Assembly (NCBI GenBank): GCA_021732995.1
Contig: JAKFWA010000107.1
Span: 17,650-81,649, forward strand
DNA length: 64,000 bases
Origin: Planctomycetaceae bacterium
GTDB lineage: Bacteria > Planctomycetota > Planctomycetia > Planctomycetales > Planctomycetaceae
Direction of reading: 5' to 3'
The position numbers were made by a program, and so were the translations under genes. The notes beneath the pieces were generated by a model. That model worked only from the letters and a program-made list of their open reading frames with translations. It ran no database searches and was not told the origin of the DNA. Positions 55,062 to 64,000 of the stretch are shown here, piece by piece. Each line of letters opens with the position of its first letter. Position 1 is the stretch's first letter.

Positions 55062-57401
55062 ATGCCCGTAACCTCTGTCTGTCCAAATCGAACAGAATTA
55101 GCCGACGTGTTGGCGGGGCGAGCTGCTGGCTCGTCGGACGCTGTCTTACGGCATTTGGAGGAGTGCTCATCCTGCTCGTCGCTGGCAGAGAAGCTGCTGT
55201 TGCAAGATGACCTTACGAAACTGATTCAGTCGCCCAGTCGGGTGGCCGACGTCAGCGACACGCCTCAAGTTCGCGAGGTGATGCGGCGATTAAAATCGCT
55301 GGTGACGACTCGGTCGCCGGAAGACACCGAGACTCCGGCTTTCGGACTGCCCACGCTGAAGTTCGGGAATGAATCAACTCACACTGTTCAAGAGGATGAG
55401 ACCAAACGGCTGACGCCCGCGGAGGCAGCGGATGAATTGGGACGGCTGGGGCATTATCGCGTTTTGAAGCTCCTCGGATGCGGCGGCATGGGAGCGGTGT
55501 TTCTAGCGGAGGACACGCGGCTGCAACGTCGAGTCGCACTGAAAGTGCTGCGCGACAAGCGATGCCTGGACGACCTGCATCGCGAGCGCTTCCTGCGAGA
55601 AGCTCGTCTGGCGGCTGCGGTGCGGCACGAAAACGTCGTCACGGTTCACGACGTGGATGTGGTGAGCGGACCGCGGGGAGAGGTGCCGTACCTGGCGATG
55701 GAATTCCTGGACGGCGAATCGCTGGAGCAAGCTCTGAGGCGTCGCGGATCACTGCGCCTGATCGAGGCGGTCGACGTTGCCGATAAAGTCGCATCAGCGC
55801 TAGCGGCGGCTCACGAACGTGGAATGATTCACCGCGACATCAAACCAGCCAACGTGTTTCTGGAGCAGCCATCTTCCATCAAGGTACTCGACTTTGGCTT
55901 GGCTTTGCCCATTAACCTCAGTGGTGATGGACGGCTGACGGATTCCGGGATGCTGGTGGGGACTCCGGCTTACATGTCGCCGGAGCAGGCCAATGGACGC
56001 CAGCTCGATACGCGGACGGACTTATTCAGCTTGGGATGCTTGTTGTATGAAAGCGTCACTGGGCGACGGCCGTTTCCAGGAGACACGGTCGCACAACAAC
56101 TTGCTGCATTGCTGACGGTCACTCCGGTTTCCCTGCGAGAAGTGATGAGCGAGGCATCATCGAGCGCTTCACAGAGCGTCATCTCGTCGCTCGATGAACT
56201 GGTCATGCAGCTCTTGCAGCGTGACCCGCAGTTGCGTCCAAATTCGGCGAACGAGGTGCGCGGTCGGCTACAAGCCATCCGGAAACAGCTCGAAGCTTCG
56301 GCCTCAGACTCTTCCAGCCCCGCATCTCGGAATGTGAGCAATTACCAGCGTTCAAATGCGCTTCCCACAGCGAACCGCAGCAAGAATCCTTCGTCGCTCG
56401 CGCTTCTGGTTGGTGCCGTCGTTGTGCTGCTGATGGGAGTCATCATCACCATTGTCCGGAAGGATGGGTCGGCAACGAAGATCGACGCAGAGAACGTGAA
56501 GTCCGTGACGATTACCGGATTGGACGACAAGGCCGACGTAACAGTGACTCTCAAAGACAAGCCTGTTGAACCTTCCAATGCCGGTCAGTTCGATTCTGCC
56601 TGGCTGGAGCGAGTCAGCAAGCTCGACGGCAAGTCTCGGATTCAAGAGACGATCGTCGAACTGAAGCGGCGCAATCCGGGGATCGAATCCGGCATGGAGA
56701 CAAGCATCGGCGAAGGAGGGCTCAACGTACTGGTCATTCTCTCGTCACATCTAGAAGACCTGTTTCCGCTGGAAGCTGTTCCTGAATTGCGGCGCCTGAT
56801 GGTGCGAGGTAACAGAGACTCGCAGCCTCGAGGACTGCGGGATATTTCCGTGTTGAGAAAACTCAAACAGCTTGAAACGCTGGAGTTGGAGTTCTGTCCG
56901 TTCATCCAAGACATGTCGCCGTTGAACGAGCTCACGCTGAAGCAGTTGAGCCTGTTTAAGTCGCCGTCGCCAGACATGAAGTGGCTCGCGAAACAGAAGT
57001 TGGATGTGCTGAATCTTGGCGGGCGAAAAGAGCCGATTGACTTGCACGCGGTCAAACAAAGCAGTGTCACCGACCTGGCCCTCAACGGCTCGTCGGTCAG
57101 TGACCTCTCTCCGCTTCAAGGGCTGTCTCTAGTGGTGTTACACGCTGGCAATACCCAGGTTCGAGACTTGTCGCCGTTGACTGGGATGCCGTTGAAGACA
57201 CTCAGCGTAGCCAGCACCCAAGCCACAGACTTTTCAGCACTACGGAACCTTCCGTTGGAAGAGCTGACCTGCAACGAGCACATCTCCTTACAAACCTTGG
57301 ATGACCTGGCATCGTTACGGAAACTGCGGATCTTGAATCATCGACCCGCTCCAGACGTGCTAAAGGAATGGCGTCGTAAGCTTGCAGACGCGGGCAACTA
57401 A
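55062..57401 (+). CDS. Ser/Thr protein kinase with N-terminal zinc-finger anti-sigma-like segment and C-terminal leucine-rich repeats
   Basis: Residues 1-50 include a motif HLEECSSCSSLAEKLL, an H-X3-C-X2-C arrangement as in zinc-binding anti-sigma factors. The kinase domain covers about 125-415: the glycine loop LLGCGGMGAVFLAEDTRLQ, VALKVLRDKR (Lys), MIHRDIKPANVFLE (catalytic Asp) and VLDFGLALP (DFG) are intact, as is GTPAYMSPEQANG. A membrane helix follows at about 447-463 (LALLVGAVVVLLMGVIITIV). The exported end has leucine-rich repeats of 20-25 residues (LRKLKQLETLELEFCPFIQD, LKTLSVASTQATDFSALRNL). With the upstream ECF sigma factor it forms a plausible membrane signalling pair. The signal is unknown. 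Confidence 0.92.
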   Translation: MPVTSVCPNRTELADVLAGRAAGSSDAVLRHLEECSSCSSLAEKLLLQDDLTKLIQSPSRVADVSDTPQVREVMRRLKSLVTTRSPEDTETPAFGLPTLKFGNESTHTVQEDETKRLTPAEAADELGRLGHYRVLKLLGCGGMGAVFLAEDTRLQRRVALKVLRDKRCLDDLHRERFLREARLAAAVRHENVVTVHDVDVVSGPRGEVPYLAMEFLDGESLEQALRRRGSLRLIEAVDVADKVASALAAAHERGMIHRDIKPANVFLEQPSSIKVLDFGLALPINLSGDGRLTDSGMLVGTPAYMSPEQANGRQLDTRTDLFSLGCLLYESVTGRRPFPGDTVAQQLAALLTVTPVSLREVMSEASSSASQSVISSLDELVMQLLQRDPQLRPNSANEVRGRLQAIRKQLEASASDSSSPASRNVSNYQRSNALPTANRSKNPSSLALLVGAVVVLLMGVIITIVRKDGSATKIDAENVKSVTITGLDDKADVTVTLKDKPVEPSNAGQFDSAWLERVSKLDGKSRIQETIVELKRRNPGIESGMETSIGEGGLNVLVILSSHLEDLFPLEAVPELRRLMVRGNRDSQPRGLRDISVLRKLKQLETLELEFCPFIQDMSPLNELTLKQLSLFKSPSPDMKWLAKQKLDVLNLGGRKEPIDLHAVKQSSVTDLALNGSSVSDLSPLQGLSLVVLHAGNTQVRDLSPLTGMPLKTLSVASTQATDFSALRNLPLEELTCNEHISLQTLDDLASLRKLRILNHRPAPDVLKEWRRKLADAGN

Positions 57402-57546
57402 CTGCATCCACCAGCAGCATTGACCAGCCAGTTACGGCAGAGTCAAAGAATCTCAGAATCGCGAGACAAGATCGCGAGTTGACGCGCCTACCTGGAGATG
57501 AGCTCTCATTTTCGAGGGCTTCTCGGTCCTGGCTGTGAGGTGCGTC

Positions 57547-60500
57547 ATGTTGCTTCGTCGCTGGTTGAAGTCGTTTTCGTCGAAGTTTGGGTCTGCTGTC
57601 TGTGGCTCAACGAGAAGTCGGAGACTAGCTCAACGGTCGATTCCGACGACGATCCTTTCGGTCTACGAGCAATTGGAGCCGCGCGTGCTGCTGACGAACT
57701 CCGCAGTGCTCAACACCGGCAACCTGACGATCACCGACAACGCGAACGTGACGGCCACCTTGACGATCAGCGTCAATGGATCCAACCTCGAGATCACGGA
57801 CAGTGCCCAGGCGTTCGACTCCGCGCCTGCAGGAGCCACGCTGACCAACGGCGACAAAACGCTCTCGATCCCGCTCGCCTCGGTGACCGGAACGCTCACG
57901 ATCAATGCCGGCGGTGGTGACGACGCGGTTAACATGTCAGCGCTCACATCGTTTCTCGCGGCACTTTCGATTAGCGGCGATTCGGGCAACGACACCGTGA
58001 ACTTCAACGGCGATATCAATTTCGCGTCGGGGAAGAACCTTATTGTCGCCGCCGACTTGGTGACCACCACGGCTAGCACAGACCTCGTTCTGTTCGGCAC
58101 GGGCGGTATTGCGGTCACGGCAGATAATGTCGCGTTGAATACGACTTCGACGTTGCAGTGTCTTGGCACCGGCAGCGTGAGCTTTGTAACTCAGACCGCG
58201 TCGAGATCGTTCCATATCGGCACAGAGAACATCAACTCACTGAGCCTGACTGATACGGAACTCGATCGCATCACGGCGCAGACGGTGCAAATCGGCAACA
58301 GCAGCAGCGGACCAATCAATGTCTTCGGAGCGATCACGCATGGGAACAACTTGTCGCTGACGACGGGCGCGGGTCTCATCACCACGGAGGCGATCACGAT
58401 GGCGGCGAACCGGAATTTCTCCGCCAACACGACCGGCACGTCGGAGGGGATCACGCTCAATTCGGCGACCAGCGACATCGCCACCAGTGGCACGGGCGCG
58501 GTGTCGCTGACGTCCGCTCGGAACATTTTCCTCAACGAGGGGTCGAGCCTGACGACGGTCAACGGCGGAATCACTCTGAGTGCCAATCAACAGCCGATCG
58601 CGACCAGCGGCGAGTTTCGGGGCATTGATGTAATCCGCGCGACGATCACCACGCAGGGGACCGGCGCGGTGTCGCTGGCGGGGCGAGGAGGTGACACTCT
58701 CTCCGGCAAGATTGGAATTCTCGCGTCCTTCACTTCGCGCATCGAATCGACCAGCAGCGCCGTAAATGCCGGAACCATCACGCTGAATGGCACGGGCGGG
58801 CCTTCGACAAGCAACGACAATTTCGGCGTGTATGTGTCCGGCAGCAGGGCGATGATCACGTCGAATGGTGCGAACGTCTCCGTCACTGGAACCGGAGGCG
58901 GTGTCGGCGTTTCTCAAGTCAATGTCGGTGTTCGCGTCGAGCAGGGAGGCCAGATCACGGCGGGAGGCAACGGCAGCGTGACAGTCGTCGGCCAAGGGGG
59001 AAATCTGTCCGGAACGGGAGGCAACGGCAACTACGGAGTGTTCGTCAACCACACGAATTCCCGAATCACCTCGGGGGGCGGCAACGTCTCCGTGACCGGC
59101 ACCGGGGGCGGAGCGGGAAGCTCGACCAACAATGACGGGATCGGAGTGGGGAACTCGGCGGCGATCAGTGCGGGCGGCAGCGGCTCGGTCACGGTCATCG
59201 GTCAAGGCGGCAATCTCACGGGAACAGGCGGGCAAAATGTTGGCGTCGCCGTAGTTCTCTCAGGCGCGACCATCACGTCGAGCGGTGGCAACGTCTCGGT
59301 CCAAGGGACGGGTGGCGGAGCGGCCAACACGACGGGCAATTTTGGGGTTCAACTGCAGGACGGAATCATCACTGCCGCGAGCAACGGCTCCGTGACCGTC
59401 ATGGGACAAGCGGGCAGCCTCGATCCCGCAGGAACCGGCTTCGATAATAAGGGACTGTTCGTGAGCGGCTCGACAACGCGCATCCAGTCCAGCGGCGGCA
59501 ACGTGCAGGTGACGGGAACCGGCGGCAGCGGATCATTTTCTCACGGTGTGGATGTCAATTCGGGGTCGCAGATCACGGCGGGAAGCGGTGGCACGGTGGC
59601 TGTGGTCGGTCAGGGTGGGGCCAGTACGACCGGCGTTTCCAATCAAGGTGTGGTGGTCACTGACAGCGGTGCGGCGATTACGTCCACCAATTCGGCGGTC
59701 TCGGTTACCGCCACCGGCGGCAGTGGCAGTGGCGGCAGTCATCGAGGCCTGGAGGTCGCGAATACGGCTCAGATTTCCGCCGGCGGAAGCGGCACGGTCA
59801 CCGTGAACGCCCAAGGGGGAACCGGCGGGGGCGCGAGCAACAACGTCGGGCTAATTCTGTTCTCGTCCATCACAACGAACGGCGGAGCGATGCAAGTGAC
59901 CGGCCAAGGTGGAACGGCCTCGGACATTGGCATTCAGACTCTTACGGGAAGCTCAATCAGTACCGCCGCGAACGCTCCCGCGACACTGATCGCCGATCAC
60001 ATCTCGCTCCCCGTTGTCGGCGCGATCAACGTCGGCACCGGCAGCGTCACACTCAAGCCGCTGACGATCGGACGAACGATCAATCTAGGCGGCTCGGACA
60101 ACACCACGCAGCTTGGTCTCTTGGATTCCGAACTCGATGTCATTACCGCCGGGACAATCAACATCGGCGACACGACCAGCGGACCAATCATCTTTGCTAG
60201 TGGTATCACTCGCGCCGCCGACACGGTACTCAACCTGACGACAGGAGCGAGCAACAGCATCGCCTTCGGTACGGGCTCGTTGAACGCGGGGAGCGGTGGC
60301 ACCGTGTCGCTGACGACCAGCGGCGCTGGTGCGATCACGACCAGCAATAACGTCGGCACGGACATCACGGCGGCTACAGTTACGCTCGCGGCTGGGTCGG
60401 GCGGCATCGCGTCGACTACGAACTATCTGCGACTTGCTGCGACCACTGTATCCGCTTCAACGAGCGGCAACGGGCCGATCAATCTGGTCGAAGGGGACTC

Positions 60501-63500
60501 GGTGACCGTCGGCACCGGAGACTTCAATGCCGGAACGGGCACAACAACGATGGGTGGCGGCACGTTCTTGACTGGCTCAGGCCGAGACATTCCCGGCCAC
60601 GTAACTGTTGCCAGTGGAGGCACGCTTGGGGGAACGGGCACAACCGGGGCGATCACAGTGCAAAGCGGCGGACATGTGGCACCTGGCACGAGTCCCGGGA
60701 TTCTCAACTCAGGCAACGTCAGCTTCAGCAGCGGCTCGAACTTTGACGTCGAACTCAACGGCACCACGGTCGGTACGCAGTATGACCAACTCAATGTCAC
60801 TGGCAGCGTGAGCCTTGGCAACGCAAAGCTCAATACGTCACTCGGCTTTGTTCCCGTGAATGGCGACAAGTTCACGATCATCAACAATGACGGGAAGGAT
60901 GCCGTGACGGGCACTTTCAACGGACTGGCGGAAGGCGGTTCGTTCACCGTGAGCAGCACGCGGTTCGTTATCAGCTACGTCGGTGGGAGCGGCAATGACG
61001 TCGTGCTGACCGTGAACAATGACAGCACGCCCCCGACGCCAGACATCGTCGATGTCACTCCCGACCCGCGCACGACAAATGCCGGAGTTGTTTCGATCGC
61101 GTTCGACGAGTCCGTGACTGGCGTCGACATCACCGACTTCTCGCTCACTCGTGATGGCAAATCGGTCGACATCAAAGGGCTCGTGGTCGCAGGCAGCGGA
61201 GCCAATTACACACTTGACCTCACAACGGTCACGGTTGCGAATGGCAAGTACGAACTGACGCTCAACAGCGGCGCTTCGGGCATTGTGGATACCTCGGGCA
61301 ACGCGCTATCAGCGAATGCAACCGACGCCTGGACGCGTACAAATCCAACAGTCTCGTTGAGTGTTGATGACAACGCGTTGAATGAATCTGAAGTCGCAAC
61401 CGTGACGGCGACGCTTTCTCAGATTACTGATGTGGATGTCACGATTGACCTAAACTTCTCAGGTACGGCGAATACTAAGAGCGACTACTCGCGCAGTGGT
61501 TCGCAGATCGTGATTACTGCTGGCAATACGACCGGAACTGTGACCGTCACGGCGACCCAAGACGCGCTCGATGAACCAGTCGAGAACGTCAGCATCAGCC
61601 TCGGTGCGCTCACTAATGTAACGGCGGGTATCACAACTTCCGTGAATGTGGTCATTGGTGACGATGACCCTGCCCCGATTACGGTCACTGTCTCCAGTCC
61701 TAACGTTGTAATAGCGGATGCGTTGGGGATTACGACGGATGTGCGAGTGACATTCGACTCGGGTAAGAACCAAATTGTCGTCACTTCCTTCACCGAAGGT
61801 GCCGCGGCGACGGTGTTTAATGTTCCGGCGGGCGGTATCAACGGAATTGACGTGAACCTCGGCCCCCAAGGTGATCGCTTCGACGCATCACTCATCAGCC
61901 TGCCCACGACCGTGAATGGTGGCGCGGGAAGTGACACGATCATCGGCGGCGGCGGCGCAGACTTGCTGCGTGGCGATGACGGCACGGATTCGATCAGCGG
62001 TGGCAATGGTCAAGATTCCCTGACAGGCGGTCTCGGCAACGACACGCTCAACGGCGGCAACGCCATCGACGTGCTCATGGAAGTAGGAGACGTCAACATG
62101 ACGCTCACGAATACTTCACTGGTGGGGCTTGGCACCGACACGCTGATCAGCATTGAGGCTGCGAATCTTACGGGCGGCAATAGCGCCAACAACATTGATG
62201 CCAGTCGCGTGACATTCTCCGTGGGTATCAATGGTGGACCGGGCGCAGACACTCTGACCGGCGGAGCCGCAGCGGACATACTCAATGCTGGTACGGGTAA
62301 CGATGTGCTGTTCGGGACTGGTGGCCGCGATCTGCTGGTGGGCGGATTTGGCAACGATTTCCTGGATGGTGGCGCGAGTGATGACACCTTACTTGGTGGT
62401 GATGGCCTGGATACCGCACGCCGTAAGAACGATGTCGATTTTATTGTCACCAATACTGCACTAAGCGAACGACTGGGCGGCAACACCATCACAAGCGATG
62501 TGCTGGATAGCATGGAAACAGCGGCTCTAAGCGGCGGCCCTGCTGCGAATCACTTCGATCTCTCCGCGTTCACGAATACCGGAATTGCGCAGGTCTACGG
62601 GGAAGGCGGCAACGACACGGTCCTCGGCACAAATGGCTTGGACTACATCAAGACAACCGACGGCAACGACGTGATTTCGTCTAATGGTGGAGCGGACACG
62701 GTCTACTCTGGGTCAGGAGCGGATTCGATTGATGCCGGTGATGGAGCAGATCGCGTTGATGGAGAGGACGGGAACGACACAATCAACACCGGAGCTGGCA
62801 ACGACTACGCGAGCGGCGGCAATGGACTGGACATTATCAACGGAGGCAACGGCAACGATTTTCTATTGGCCAACGCAGGCGGCGGCACGTTGAACGGCGG
62901 CGATGGCGACGATCAACTCCTGGGTGGAGATGATTCTGACGTAGTAAATGGCGAAGCTGGCAAAGATCGCCTCTTTGGTAACGCCGGAGCGGATACATTG
63001 AGTGGCGGCCTGGGGGACGACTCGTTGCAGGGCGGCAACGATGCCGACACGGTCACTGGCGACGCGGGCGACGACCTACTGAGTGGCGGCGCTGGTGTTG
63101 ACGCTCAAGATGGTGGCAGCGGTGTTAATCGACTCAACGAAGTCGTCGATGGCTCGGTGGTCATTGTAGGTACACAGATCACCTCTGCGTCAATTGGTAA
63201 CGAATCACCACTCAACATCAGTCGCATCGTGCTGCAAGGTGGCGGCGGTTCTGACTTCTTCGATGGGCGATTAGCCAGCGTATCTCTGCAACTGCTGGGT
63301 CTCGGTGGCGACGATACGCTGCTGGGTGGAACTGGCAATGACATCGTCGATGGCGGCGACGGCAATGATGTCGTGTCGGGCGCTGGTGGTACAGACGCCA
63401 TTCTCGGAGGTAATGGGTTGGATGCTTTCTACGAGCAAGCCAACGCTAACTTTGTGGTGACGGGCAGCACTGTGGGTTCCTCCGCAACGGGTACTGAGAC

Positions 63501-63819
63501 TCCCACCAGCATCGAGCGAATTGTGCTGATCGGAGATTCGAGTGCGAACACTCTGAATGCGTCCGCAGCAACCGTGCCGGTAGTGCTGTTGGGAGGAGCT
63601 GGTAACGACACGCTGCTGGGAGGCTCGGGCAGCGATGTTCTGGTTGGCGGCAATCGCGCGAATCCTGAGTCCGGTACTGACTTCATCAACGGCGGTGCCG
63701 GTTCTGACACCGTACTCGCAGGCACCGGTGACGCCGTGGCCGACGCCGGAAACGAGCGAGTTCCCGCCGACACCGTCTTTGCTGCCCTTCCAGCTTGGGT
63801 TGATCAACTGAGCTCGTAA
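57547..63819 (+). CDS. Giant cell-surface RTX/Calx-beta protein with LEPR-type N-terminus
   Basis: The start is probably the ATG at 57547 (MLLRRWLKSFSSKF); the first at 57535 is also possible. The basic N-terminus with VYEQLEPRVLLT is the LEPR-XLL motif of planctomycete surface proteins. Next comes a long glycine/threonine/serine-rich beta-helix (about 57.9-60.6 kb) built of units like GGNVSVTGTGGG and GSVTVVGQGG, then an autotransporter-associated strand (GGHVAPGTSPGILNSGNVSF). A Calx-beta domain is near 61.3-61.7 kb (VSLSVDDNALNESEVATVTA). Hemolysin-type calcium-binding nonapeptides (GGXGXDXL) follow in blocks at about 61.92-62.06, 62.25-62.41, 62.59-63.12, 63.30-63.42 and 63.59-63.72 kb. 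Such proteins need calcium to fold outside the cell and usually pass through a type I exporter. The role is probably adhesive or protective. It is 2090 residues long, and no dockerin or transpeptidase signal is seen. Confidence 0.88.
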   Translation: MLLRRWLKSFSSKFGSAVCGSTRSRRLAQRSIPTTILSVYEQLEPRVLLTNSAVLNTGNLTITDNANVTATLTISVNGSNLEITDSAQAFDSAPAGATLTNGDKTLSIPLASVTGTLTINAGGGDDAVNMSALTSFLAALSISGDSGNDTVNFNGDINFASGKNLIVAADLVTTTASTDLVLFGTGGIAVTADNVALNTTSTLQCLGTGSVSFVTQTASRSFHIGTENINSLSLTDTELDRITAQTVQIGNSSSGPINVFGAITHGNNLSLTTGAGLITTEAITMAANRNFSANTTGTSEGITLNSATSDIATSGTGAVSLTSARNIFLNEGSSLTTVNGGITLSANQQPIATSGEFRGIDVIRATITTQGTGAVSLAGRGGDTLSGKIGILASFTSRIESTSSAVNAGTITLNGTGGPSTSNDNFGVYVSGSRAMITSNGANVSVTGTGGGVGVSQVNVGVRVEQGGQITAGGNGSVTVVGQGGNLSGTGGNGNYGVFVNHTNSRITSGGGNVSVTGTGGGAGSSTNNDGIGVGNSAAISAGGSGSVTVIGQGGNLTGTGGQNVGVAVVLSGATITSSGGNVSVQGTGGGAANTTGNFGVQLQDGIITAASNGSVTVMGQAGSLDPAGTGFDNKGLFVSGSTTRIQSSGGNVQVTGTGGSGSFSHGVDVNSGSQITAGSGGTVAVVGQGGASTTGVSNQGVVVTDSGAAITSTNSAVSVTATGGSGSGGSHRGLEVANTAQISAGGSGTVTVNAQGGTGGGASNNVGLILFSSITTNGGAMQVTGQGGTASDIGIQTLTGSSISTAANAPATLIADHISLPVVGAINVGTGSVTLKPLTIGRTINLGGSDNTTQLGLLDSELDVITAGTINIGDTTSGPIIFASGITRAADTVLNLTTGASNSIAFGTGSLNAGSGGTVSLTTSGAGAITTSNNVGTDITAATVTLAAGSGGIASTTNYLRLAATTVSASTSGNGPINLVEGDSVTVGTGDFNAGTGTTTMGGGTFLTGSGRDIPGHVTVASGGTLGGTGTTGAITVQSGGHVAPGTSPGILNSGNVSFSSGSNFDVELNGTTVGTQYDQLNVTGSVSLGNAKLNTSLGFVPVNGDKFTIINNDGKDAVTGTFNGLAEGGSFTVSSTRFVISYVGGSGNDVVLTVNNDSTPPTPDIVDVTPDPRTTNAGVVSIAFDESVTGVDITDFSLTRDGKSVDIKGLVVAGSGANYTLDLTTVTVANGKYELTLNSGASGIVDTSGNALSANATDAWTRTNPTVSLSVDDNALNESEVATVTATLSQITDVDVTIDLNFSGTANTKSDYSRSGSQIVITAGNTTGTVTVTATQDALDEPVENVSISLGALTNVTAGITTSVNVVIGDDDPAPITVTVSSPNVVIADALGITTDVRVTFDSGKNQIVVTSFTEGAAATVFNVPAGGINGIDVNLGPQGDRFDASLISLPTTVNGGAGSDTIIGGGGADLLRGDDGTDSISGGNGQDSLTGGLGNDTLNGGNAIDVLMEVGDVNMTLTNTSLVGLGTDTLISIEAANLTGGNSANNIDASRVTFSVGINGGPGADTLTGGAAADILNAGTGNDVLFGTGGRDLLVGGFGNDFLDGGASDDTLLGGDGLDTARRKNDVDFIVTNTALSERLGGNTITSDVLDSMETAALSGGPAANHFDLSAFTNTGIAQVYGEGGNDTVLGTNGLDYIKTTDGNDVISSNGGADTVYSGSGADSIDAGDGADRVDGEDGNDTINTGAGNDYASGGNGLDIINGGNGNDFLLANAGGGTLNGGDGDDQLLGGDDSDVVNGEAGKDRLFGNAGADTLSGGLGDDSLQGGNDADTVTGDAGDDLLSGGAGVDAQDGGSGVNRLNEVVDGSVVIVGTQITSASIGNESPLNISRIVLQGGGGSDFFDGRLASVSLQLLGLGGDDTLLGGTGNDIVDGGDGNDVVSGAGGTDAILGGNGLDAFYEQANANFVVTGSTVGSSATGTETPTSIERIVLIGDSSANTLNASAATVPVVLLGGAGNDTLLGGSGSDVLVGGNRANPESGTDFINGGAGSDTVLAGTGDAVADAGNERVPADTVFAALPAWVDQLSS

Positions 63820-64000
63820 CAGCCTGTTGAAAAAGCTGCGTCTCTCAAGGACTGAGACTGAATCAAATGGGACAGACTGAAGTGTTCCCACTCCGGTGCT
63901 GAGCGACGGCCGTTAAGAATCGACCGCAGGGTGAATGAGAGCGCGACTCTGAGGTCCTCACACCACAAACGCAAACGCTGGACGAACGCAAACGCTCGCG
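63820..64000. other. Right-edge sequence with insertion-sequence-like motif
   Basis: The first bases after the stop read CAGCCTGTTGAAAAA, which resembles the edge of several planctomycete insertion sequences; a similar CCTGTTGAAAAAT occurs at about 45047. The last 180 bases hold no open frame that I can support. Confidence 0.3.

Noticed and set aside
1..64000. CRISPR arrays, rRNA and tRNA genes
   Set aside because: No regularly spaced short repeats and no tRNA-like arms or rRNA segments were recognised by eye. The only tandem array is the coding 144-bp repeat in the TPR kinase. A covariance-model scan would be needed to exclude a tRNA.

Overview
The window reads as a chromosome segment of a GC-rich planctomycete (Planctomycetota). 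The evidence is the gene mix: a giant surface protein with an N-terminal LEPR-type motif, ECF sigma factors paired with Ser/Thr kinases or membrane anti-sigma-like proteins, multihaem cytochrome c proteins of the planctomycete type, sulfatases, ThuA/beta-propeller proteins, DUF6288-type PDZ proteins and Tat-exported Gfo/Idh/MocA oxidoreductases. No rRNA, tRNA or CRISPR array was recognised.

Layout. 1-5.9 kb: a type-I-secretion-like ABC transporter running off the left edge, a TerC/Alx-type membrane protein between two copies of a hairpin repeat, an nhaR regulator, and three decayed genes (an HPF/RaiA-like gene, a DUF2177 gene and a ferrochelatase). 6-10.8 kb: two zinc-ribbon membrane proteins, one with HEAT repeats, and a small helix-turn-helix/coiled-coil protein. 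11.3-12.4 kb: an Uma2 gene remnant next to a degenerate IS110 element. 12.4-19.5 kb: a signalling and stress block with a CsrA-receiver fusion, a CheB-CheR-PAS hybrid histidine kinase, an HtrA protease and Hsp20. 20.4-32.3 kb: six minus-strand genes for catabolism (enolase-superfamily enzyme, S9 peptidase, dihydrodipicolinate-synthase-like lyase/deaminase, DUF6288 protein, five-haem cytochrome, propeller-ThuA protein). 32.6-39.1 kb: a pectate-lyase-like beta-helix protein and an ECF sigma factor coupled to a large membrane-anchored propeller/CBM9-like protein. 39.4-45.9 kb: a probable sulfated and acetylated glycan degradation operon (two SGNH esterases, one fused to a metallopeptidase-like domain, a heparin-lyase-like lipoprotein and a sulfatase) with a divergent PAS-AraC regulator. 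46-57.4 kb: a TPR Ser/Thr kinase, transposase relics, an oxidoreductase, a HEAT gene framed by inverted repeats, a DMT transporter, and an ECF-kinase pair. 57.5-63.8 kb: a giant RTX/Calx-beta surface protein.

Two themes link the genes. First, outward-facing degradation of complex organic matter, run by secreted enzymes under local regulators; a truncated copy of the PAS-AraC gene lies divergent from the 20-32 kb cluster, which suggests both clusters once had related regulators. Second, dense signalling, where the most unusual element is an RNA-binding CsrA domain fused to a phospho-receiver beside a chemotaxis-like hybrid kinase. Intergenic DNA is full of hairpin repeats and of fragments from one integrase-type transposase family, so the region has been repeatedly remodelled.
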